Source of the DNA: Cognatundibacterium jejuense
GTDB lineage: Bacteria > Pseudomonadota > Gammaproteobacteria > Burkholderiales > Burkholderiaceae_D
DNA length: 64,000 nt
Direction of reading: 5' to 3'
NCBI RefSeq assembly: GCF_014284255.1
Contig: NZ_JACOFV010000008.1
Location: 1 to 64,000 of the forward strand
The stretch's first letter is position 1; each line of letters starts with the position of its first letter. This document shows positions 63,554 through 64,000 of the stretch, in pieces. A program made the translations under genes and the position numbers. The notes beneath the pieces were generated by a model that searched no databases, was not told the DNA's origin, and worked only from the letters and a program-made list of their open reading frames with translations.

Positions 63554-63796
63554 ATGAACAAACAAAATTTTTTTGAAGACATGCAGGCAAAAATCAGCCA
63601 GGCATTTGAAAATTCACCAGCGAAAGACATAGAAAAAAATGTCAAAGCCATGATGACGCAAGGTTTTTCTAAGCTGGATCTGGTCACTCGTGAAGAATTC
63701 GATATTCAGGCTCAAGTTTTAGCTAAAACCCGCGCTAAGCTGGAGGCACTAGAGGAACGTGTGGCTGCCTTGGAAGCACAGATCTCGCAAAAATAA
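63554..63796 (+). CDS. ubiK: UbiK accessory factor
   Basis: An 80-residue protein of the UbiK (YqiC/BMFP) family: an amphipathic N-terminal part with FEDMQAKISQAFENSPAKDIEKNV, then LVTREEFDIQAQVLAKTRAKLEALEERVAALE, a coiled coil that trimerises. In gammaproteobacteria UbiK binds lipids and UbiJ and helps the soluble ubiquinone-biosynthesis complex under oxygen. The ATG has GAGG/AAAGACG ahead of it. It lies 9 bases before comM, and the pair is frequently adjacent in related genomes. Confidence 0.93.
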   Translation: MNKQNFFEDMQAKISQAFENSPAKDIEKNVKAMMTQGFSKLDLVTREEFDIQAQVLAKTRAKLEALEERVAALEAQISQK

Positions 63797-63805
63797 GACT
63801 GCCTT

Positions 63806-64000
63806 ATGTCGTTGGCGGTTCTCAAAAGTCGCGCCTTAAACGGCATGCACGCTCCGCAAGTAACCGTGGAAGTGCATCTGGCCAACGGGCTTCCGGCTTT
63901 TACGATAGTTGGCTTACCGGAAACCGAAGTCAAAGAATCCAAAGACCGGGTGCGTGCAGCATTACAAAATGCGCGGTTTGAATTTCCTGCTAAACGTATT
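63806..64000 (+). CDS. comM: YifB/ComM family Mg-chelatase-like AAA ATPase (partial, cut by the window end)
   Basis: The first 65 codons of a comM/yifB gene from the ATG at 63806, running off the window. The start MSLAVLKSRALNGMHAPQVTVEVHLANGLPAFTIVGLPETEVKESKDRVRAAL is read in parts and is typical: the N-terminal ATPase-associated domain with GLPAFTIVGLP. ComM is a hexameric helicase that promotes branch migration when transformed DNA is integrated. Its start lies 9 bases after ubiK, suggesting one transcript. The ATPase domain itself is outside the window. Confidence 0.93.
   Translation, partial: MSLAVLKSRALNGMHAPQVTVEVHLANGLPAFTIVGLPETEVKESKDRVRAALQNARFEFPAKRI

Overview
The window looks like chromosome of a moderate-GC betaproteobacterium (Burkholderiales), most probably family Oxalobacteraceae. 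Pointers are the fused isobutyryl-CoA mutase IcmF next to a giant indolepyruvate ferredoxin oxidoreductase, the TorF-type porin/glnK/amtB operon, the LamB porin plus gtsABCD/glk glucose cluster, and small families such as DUF2164, DUF2288, DUF3034 and UbiK. This placement comes from gene content and protein likeness only. No rRNA, tRNA, CRISPR array, transposase or prophage gene was seen.

Layout. 0-7.3 kb: a decayed solute-binding protein gene; a three-gene cassette of an HD-domain metalloprotein, a class II aldolase and a short-chain dehydrogenase; the AzlCD amino-acid exporter; small genes (YciI, PhnA); and a TPR/glycosyltransferase-like protein. 7.3-11.9 kb: a five-gene operon behind a strong Fur box (PepSY membrane protein, DUF2271 protein with an FMN-attachment motif, DUF4198 protein, ApbE flavin transferase, membrane-anchored NADPH flavoprotein reductase). 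It reads as an iron-regulated electron path from cytosolic NADPH to an exported flavoprotein. 12-22.6 kb: glmU, a DUF4062 protein with a long Ala/Pro linker, a LysE exporter, a VOC protein, a LacI/AGE-epimerase/fructokinase operon, a DMT exporter, and a short AT-rich stretch with a DUF6680-like gene and a MITE-like inverted repeat.

22.6-29.8 kb: icmF and the indolepyruvate oxidoreductase, both fitting branched-chain and aromatic amino-acid catabolism, each with a palindromic candidate operator upstream. 30.3-41 kb: a glucose-uptake region. A two-component system is co-transcribed with a sugar-binding-protein paralogue and diverges from a LamB-like porin, a gtsABCD-type ABC transporter and glucokinase. 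Two copies of a GTAA-containing direct-repeat motif in the divergent region are candidate response-regulator sites. 41-43.5 kb: LysR and Lrp regulators divergent from an EamA exporter.

43.5-53.1 kb: a signalling and redox region with three c-di-GMP proteins, a periplasmic cupredoxin-like protein, a DUF3034 protein, an exported truncated haemoglobin, an exported methyltransferase and a YceI protein. A Cache-GGDEF gene with an (AAAT)7 repeat upstream lies inside it. 53-60.2 kb: DUF1993, OmpW, EttA, an orphan FliL-like protein, YigZ, DUF2288 and TPR proteins. 60.4-64 kb: a nitrogen-regulated operon (porin, glnK, amtB) with a sigma-54 promoter and upstream NtrC-like sites, then ubiK and the start of comM (yifB), cut by the window end.
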